Assembly: GCA_905221605.1 (NCBI GenBank) | Contig: CAJNDS010002683.1 | Coordinates: forward strand, 62,001 to 126,000 | Length of the DNA stretch: 64,000 nucleotides | Source: Symbiodinium natans | Taxonomy: Eukaryota; Sar; Dinophyceae; Suessiales; Symbiodiniaceae | Reading direction: 5' to 3' | Shown here: piece after piece, positions 58,602 to 64,000 of the stretch | Position numbering within the stretch: position 1 is the first letter of the stretch | How the letters are laid out: each line of letters starts with the position of its first letter | The notes under the pieces: generated by a model | What the model saw: the letters and a program-made list of their open reading frames with translations, nothing else | Database searches by the model: none | Told to the model about the DNA's origin: nothing | Program-made: the position numbers and the translations under genes

Positions 58602-61600
58602 CTAGCAGCTTGGCCCTACGGGGTACCACTCGTTCAACATCTTCAGCCAGTTCTTCCTCACCTGCCACCCTAAAAGAGTGACAGTAGGTGGCCATGATGG
58701 CAACCATGTGTGCCAAATATCTAAGAAAGAGAAACTTCTGCGTGTCCGGAGCTGTACCCGTCGCGCCTCGCCGTCCTCCTCCTCAGCAGGGAGGCTGTCC
58801 AGCAGCTGCAGTTCCTCCTGCGTGAAGAGGAAGCGCATGGCCTGCAATTTGCACGGAACTTTTTGCTTGGGTCTTCTCTTGAGAGAGGACCCTTGTGCCA
58901 AGATATCTTGCCCCACACCTTCCGGATGATGGCCAGGGAAGCCATGAAGAAAGGGAACACAACGGAAGTCTCCTCAGGGCAATGCCACATTCAACAAACA
59001 GATTCGCAAACACACGACATTCAACAAACACGAAAGCACAGTCAACACCACAGCCACAAACAACAAACACGAAAGACGGATTACAAACAGGGAGAGCGTA
59101 CTCAACAAACACAGAGGCAACACTCCCGCACCATTCCCGACGTGATCAACCGCACGATCGGAACGTCACTGCCCGAACCGCTGGTCATAGTTACCGCTTG
59201 AAAACGCCAAATTCAGCAAAAGAGGAAAGAAAACACCAACGGCGTGACCCGAGAATCACTGCTCAAAACCGTTAGTCAATTCAATGTTCGCAAAACCGCT
59301 TACAACGAACGCGAAAGCCACATTCAGCAAACAACGAAAGCAGACATCACAAGCCGCACGATCGGGAATGTCACTGCCCAACACGCGCACCAAATTCACT
59401 GGTATCTGGACCCTGCAGTATTCGATAGGCTTCCAGGTACAAAGACAAGAAGAATCGGATAGGTTTCGAACAAATTCAGCAAACGCAAGTGCCTCATTCG
59501 ACAAATGCAGAACTCACATTCAACGCCCACATGAAGATGCTGGCATGTGCAGACGGGAGTGCTTGAGGCCGTTGGAGAAGTCAATGTTTAAAAAAGGCCA
59601 GTCAACAAACGCAAAAGCCAAACGCAAAAGCATAGTAGTAACAAGGCACTTGATTCAGTACTTCAATGATTCACTGCCATGCAGCATTCAACAAACGCAA
59701 AAGCCGCATTCAGCATATGCCCACATGCTGACGTTTCACGTGCAAACCGGATTTTTGAGGCCCGAGCGTCTCTGTCCGAACCCGAGAAACAGCCAACAAC
59801 GTTTTAAATGCTGACGTTTGCATATGCAGAGAGTTTGTTGCTAAAAAGGCTCGTTTTGAACGGCTAGTTGTTGCATGTGGCCCTCGTGTCTGTTGCTGTG
59901 GCTTTCGTGTTTTTTCTAACTGCAGCCGTCCTGTTGGTTGAATGTGTGACCTTTGGTGCTGTCTATTGACGTATGATGTTGTTTGTTGATTGTGGCCTTC
60001 GTTTGTTGAACTTGTGTACTCCCCTCCTTGATGGCTTTGAGGCCATACAGGATGCCCAGGCACACCACCTGGCGAGAGACAATTAGCAACTGTATCCTAA
60101 AAGGCCTCTACTCCAGGCTCTAGACAAACAAACCCAACCCCAATCTTTTCAAAGCCACTCTGCCTGCACCATGGTGTAGAGGTGCACGCGGCGGATGGGC
60201 AGCTTCTGGATGTAGTGGTACTGCGGGTACTTGGCCGGGTCCCAGATAAGCCACAGGAAGAGGCGATCGAAAAGGTTGTTGCCGGTCAAGCTTGCGATGC
60301 CCATGTAGAAGAACACGCCCTGCAGCACGGCCCGTGGCAGGAACTTCAGCGCCGGCGCCAGGAAGAGCGCACATCCGATGAGCACATGGATCAGAAAGTT
60401 CGTCGCACGCTGCTCCACGACCTTGCTCGGCACCTTGCGCTCGCCCTCCGGCAGCTGCTTCACCTCATAGGTGGTCAGCGAGATCACGTGCGTGATGCTG
60501 GGCACTGTCGAGGCCACCGACAAAGGCAGGCCCAATACAGCGCAGACGGGCAGCGTCAAAGCTCCCCTGACAAACCTTAGAGAAATGTCTTTGGCAGCCC
60601 TTGCAAAAACATGAACTCTCTGACCCTGAAAAGGGAACCTGCTACAAAAGTAAAATGATTCTTGTAAGAGCTGGTCAGTAAGCAGATCCAAATGATAGCC
60701 TGGCCCCTTCTGCAGGTTGTTGGAAGGCCTGTTCACGATCACCGACGTGAGGTTCTGGTCCAGGTAACCCAGCACGGCGAAACCAATTGCCTAGACCCAA
60801 GAGCAACCCAGGAACTATAAAAGGGTAATTACCACTTTGGTGCTTATAAGGGAAGCTAAACTTAAAACGCTAAAAAATGATAAGGCCTGCTTTGCAGTCT
60901 AGGTTGCTGGCAGTATCGCGTAAGCGATGGCCCAGGCCGGGAAGTCGCGCTCGATGCCCATGGGATTCACGACCCAGGGCCGCTTGCTGCCATCCGACAA
61001 GACGAGGTTCGGGGAGAAGTCCGCGTCGACGCTCAGCATCCTCAGGTTCGTGTCGCTGGAGTAGATCGCTGCCAGGGCCGAGGCTGTGACCAGGGAGATG
61101 GTCACTGCGAAGTTGGCCATGAGGTTGCGGATGGGCCGGAGCAGCCAAGGCGTGCGGCGGAAGTGGGACAGGTAGGTCGCCAAACCAAAAGTGTACATGA
61201 AGAGCAGGGCCTCGACACATTTCAACAAACTTGGCAAATTTTAAAAGATGCCACAGTCGGGGACCCGGAAACGTGCACACCCTAAGAGCAGGGCCTCGAA
61301 CATGGCACTGGTCAGGCTCATCTTGTTCTCCGAGAAGTTCTCGATGATAGGCCTGCGCCCCGGAATGGTCAACAACGGTTGATTGGGCACGCCACGGTGT
61401 TTCAATTGGGCCGTCTACACTCGCTGACCTATCTTCGTGCAGAACAAAAAACACACGGTTAGATTCGGATAGGTTCGTTCGAGAAGATGGCATCTTCACC
61501 TTCATGCGGCAGGTCTATCATAGCCCAGGACTAACATCACCGCCCAATCTCATGGACATGAATATCGTGCAGGAGTCAATGCTCTGCGGTAGCCCCTTGC

Positions 61601-62366
61601 TGCAAATTTCTGCACAAACAACACAACACTCGCAATGCTCACGAGCTGCGGGCCTAACTCCGTCGATGATAAAGATCAAAGAAATCAGCCCCGCGAAGAT
61701 GTCTTCCGAGAACATGGTCACATGCTTCATGAGAGCACAAAGGTCGAAGACCGCGACCAAAATGGTGAAGAGCGAGCACCACATGCAAACCCAGAAGTAG
61801 AAGGGCATGAACTCCACATCGGCACCCACAGCCATGTCATACACCACGAGGGTGTAAGCCAGGAAAGGACCGGTCGCTCCGAGGATGGACAAGGGCTGCC
61901 CTGCGAAGGTGGAGAAGATCATGCCAGAGACGGCTGTCGACATAATCATTTCCAGCACTCCGAACTGGCCATTGGTGCCGTCCAAGAAGCGGCTTCCGAA
62001 GGTGATGGCGGGCGCCAAAGCTGCGATGAAGAGGTAGAGAATGGACGACAACGATTTTTGGAAGTTCTCCGGCTTGAACGCATCCGTCCAGTCGCTCGCG
62101 TAAAGCGGCAGCCGCCTACGCAAGTCCAGCCTCAGGCCTCCAGCAATTTTCCCAGTAAACTCCAAGGGCCCGTAATCCTTCTTGGCCGTGTGGTTGATAT
62201 AGCCGGACTGGTTGCGGATCACTGCCTCGGCCTCGGACATGGCTGCGATGCTCAGGGGGCCTGTGGTGGGGCGGATGTTCGCGTCTCGAGCCACTGCGTG
62301 CCTTGCATCGCGGCGTGCCCTGTACCAGTGCAACGCATACATGTGCCGTACACCAGGCCCTGGCAC
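58602..62366 (-). CDS. SLC4-type anion exchanger (bicarbonate/borate family)
   Basis: Eight exons: 62366-61654, 61352-61295, 61210-60908, 60790-60684, 60575-60164, 60068-60027, 58972-58919 and 58841-58602. From the Met at 62240 they encode 600 residues. Family landmarks in order: LRRRLPLYASDWTD, LAPAITFG, FAGQPLSILGATGP, FYFWVCMWCSLF, SEDIFAGLISLIF, GYLDQNLTSVIVN, GPGYHLDL, LGLPLSVASTVPSITHV, VVEQRATNFLIHVLIG, LQGVFFYMGIASLTGN, VVFPFFMASLAIIRK and FLFTQEELQLLDSLP. These span the whole membrane domain and the short C-tail; a long N-terminal cytoplasmic domain is not seen. The frame is protein-like upstream of the Met (RDANIRPTTGPLSIAA), so 5' exons are probably missing. Introns: 301, 84, 117, 108, 95, 1054 and 77 nt; donors GC, GC, GC, GC, GC, GA, GT. 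Known role of the family: Na-dependent or independent anion exchange in membranes, including bicarbonate uptake; the substrate cannot be told here. Confidence 0.95.
58973..60026. repeat. Degenerate minisatellite filling an SLC4 intron
   Basis: The 1054-nt GA-AG intron is built largely from degenerate copies of ttcaacaaacgcaaaagcca, at irregular spacing of about 25-60 bp, for example 58986-59070, 59210-59340, 59480-59530, 59595-59715 and inverted copies at 59830-60015. The copies on the two halves are in opposite orientation. Confidence 0.8.
60791..60907 (-). mobile_element. Introner-like element serving as SLC4 intron
   Basis: The intron starts GCAACCTAGAC and ends GGGTCTAG, followed by exon sequence GCAATTGG. 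GCAA flanks the element on both sides as a short direct repeat, and its ends CTAGAC and GTCTAG are inverted. The interior matches the element at 2033-2129 on the plus strand. Thus the GC donor comes from the duplicated target and the AG acceptor from the element end. Confidence 0.6.
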
Positions 62367-62389
62367 GGGGACGCTGGCAGCTCATGCGC

Positions 62390-63885
62390 GTGGAAGGCTT
62401 TTAAGGCAATACGTGTTCCTGGACTTCAGGGCTATAGGGCTTTGGGTGCAGGGGTTCAAGGAGTGTGAGCCCGGCACAAACCCGGTTTGAGCTTGTCCCT
62501 CACCACCCCGTACCCCTTGCCTTGCGGGGAGCATCCCAAAAGCGCATATCTTCGCCGATCACCTGGCAAGACGAGGTTGGGATGTAAGCTATAGGGCCTA
62601 AGCCCCAAATCCACCCACGTTCCGCATCTTTCCCCCCCCGGCCCCCCTAGAGTCTCTAGAGGAGGCTGAGGTGCGCATTGTTGTTCATGCCGAACAATCT
62701 GGCTTTGCATGGAGCGAGAGTGAGAGAGAGAGAGAGAGAGGGAGGGGGGAAGAAAAAAAGAAAGAGAGAGAGAGAGAGCACGGAGGAGGGAGGGAAGGAG
62801 GAAAGGAGGGAGAGAGAGAGAGAGAGATTTTGCAAATAACTACCAGATATACGACTATATAACGCAAAGAAAGGGCGTGAGGGAGAGCTCATGAGCAAGA
62901 GACAAGGTCGCCTAAACTTGTTACTGCAGGGTTGGGTCCCAGGTACGCTGCTACCAACTCGAATAACTCGAAGTCGGGAATGGCTGAGTGCACACCTTTA
63001 GGTGGCCCCCCTTTTCTTGACTGTAGAGGGGCTTGTTGCGAAGGATTCAAACCCTGCACAACTAGGCCCTTCACGACACCGCACGAATGTAAGGGGCCAA
63101 GACGAAATGTAGAGCCGAAGCCCGTGAGTCGGAGCCTCGACGTTGGTCCAATCTTCTACGATGCATCGGTGCCTGGGGGCACAGGGCTTCCTTCCATTTT
63201 CGACCGGGGTTTAAGGCTTTAAATGGCTTTCAAGTTCAGGGTTTGGGAGACACGCGTGAAAGATCCGTTCGCCCACTTCTGCCGCGTAGTTTGATATAGT
63301 TATCTTGAATTCTTCTCACACGTGTACATGCATTGACTTGGCTTTCGGTTCGCAGGTGAAAGAGAAACACGCGGGACAATATAAAAATAACAATAAATAA
63401 TGACAATACTAATAAGAACAAGAATGGTAATGACGGTAGTAATGTAGGGGCCTTACAAAACCTTTACGGGGAGCTGCAGTCATCCGCGAAGCTTGCAGAA
63501 TGCCTCAGGGTGACGACCGCGTTCGGGTTCTTTTCCACAGCCCAGACGCGGATGTCGGCACCTTGCGAGGAGCTTCCTGGTTCAGGGCTGTAACACTGTA
63601 GGGCTTGGAGTCTTGCGGCCTGTCGATGAATGTATTAGGGTGTAGGGTTGCCCAGGATCCCCAATCAAGGAACCGATTTTTGCTTGGAGGGGTCCTGAAG
63701 AAGGAACCTTAACCCTGAACAAGAAAACAAGGACACTGGGAACCGCTGGGGGTCGCAGAGCTCAACGCGGTTGGCTTCAGGCAAGCATGGAACAGTCCAA
63801 ACCTTCGTCCCCAAAAGGCAGAAGCCTGGTGAGAACTCATGACCCTAAACCTTCTGAGCCTTAAGTCTAGACGTTGTTCTTCTCA
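62390..63885. other. Upstream of SLC4: GA tract and weak repeats
   Basis: Polypurine (GA)n tract at 62717-62828, telomere-like words near 62400-62450, an AT-rich segment at 63355-63440. Missing 5' exons of the SLC4 gene should lie here, but none was recognised. Confidence 0.5.
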
Positions 63886-63889
63886 TGAC

Positions 63890-63980
63890 TTGGGATGTTC
63901 CCCCTGATACAAACAGTCCTTGACAGGGACTATAGTCCTATTCTAATCCCGATTAAGGACTGCAAGGGGGAACATCCCAA
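63890..63980. mobile_element. Foldback element, family 1, copy 3
   Basis: 91 bp from TTGGGATGTTCCCCC to GGGGGAACATCCCAA, with inner inverted words (aacagtcctt and attaaggactg). It is flanked exactly by the 8-bp direct repeat CTCATGAC (63882-63889 and 63981-63988). This perfect target duplication shows the true element ends and recent insertion. Confidence 0.92.
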
Positions 63981-64000
63981 CTCATGACCATCGATCAAGC

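Noticed and set aside
62656-62898. Ser/Leu-rich or Glu/Arg-rich ORFs upstream of SLC4
   Set aside because: Translations of the (GA)n tract.

Overview
The window looks like nuclear DNA of a dinoflagellate, most likely of the Suessiales/Symbiodiniaceae type. (1) Genes are broken into short exons. In the four genes where homology or an internal repeat fixes the reading frame, 9 of 12 introns start with GC, 2 with GA and only 1 with GT, and nearly all junctions read AG|G. (2) The recognisable proteins are typical of that lineage: a long 41-residue RCC1-like repeat protein, an N-terminal ubiquitin-like domain fused to ankyrin repeats, and an SLC4-type anion exchanger. (3) The TTTAGGG telomere-type heptamer, mostly degenerate, is scattered on both strands throughout. 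(4) At least one intron is related to a dispersed short inverted-repeat element, as expected for introners.

Layout. 1-3.8 kb: telomere-like degenerate repeats, one short foldback element and weak plus-strand exon candidates. 3.84-11.16 kb: a repeat island. Two inverted arms (GACCGG-type minisatellite plus a 147-bp core) enclose long (CTA)n, (TAC)n and (TTG)n arrays, a roughly 450-475-bp composite tandem repeat and a 55-bp minisatellite. 11.4-15.5 kb: minus-strand exon candidates of an unrecognised gene. 16.9-17.8 kb: an 870-bp element with 56-bp terminal inverted repeats. 19.3-19.7 kb: a dead retroelement-type RNase H. 20.5-23.4 kb: unrecognised plus- and minus-strand exons. 28.0-30.3 kb: the RCC1-like gene. 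31.7-45.8 kb: scattered exon candidates in telomere-like repeat background; the best-supported series are at 38.7-40.8 and 43.8-44.3 kb. 46.4-46.6 kb: a RING finger. 51.0-52.2 kb: the UBL-ankyrin gene. 53.2-56.9 kb: plus-strand exons. 58.6-62.4 kb: the SLC4 gene, 8 exons resolved.

No shared pathway is evident. The SLC4 protein is a membrane anion (bicarbonate/borate class) transporter; the UBL-ankyrin, RING and RCC1-like proteins suggest protein-interaction and ubiquitin-type functions. Recognised genes all lie on the minus strand, which fits the one-way gene arrays of dinoflagellates, but several unrecognised exon candidates are on plus. Most long open frames in the window are by-products of trinucleotide repeats and are not listed. 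Exon candidates called only on frame, codon bias and splice signals carry low confidence.
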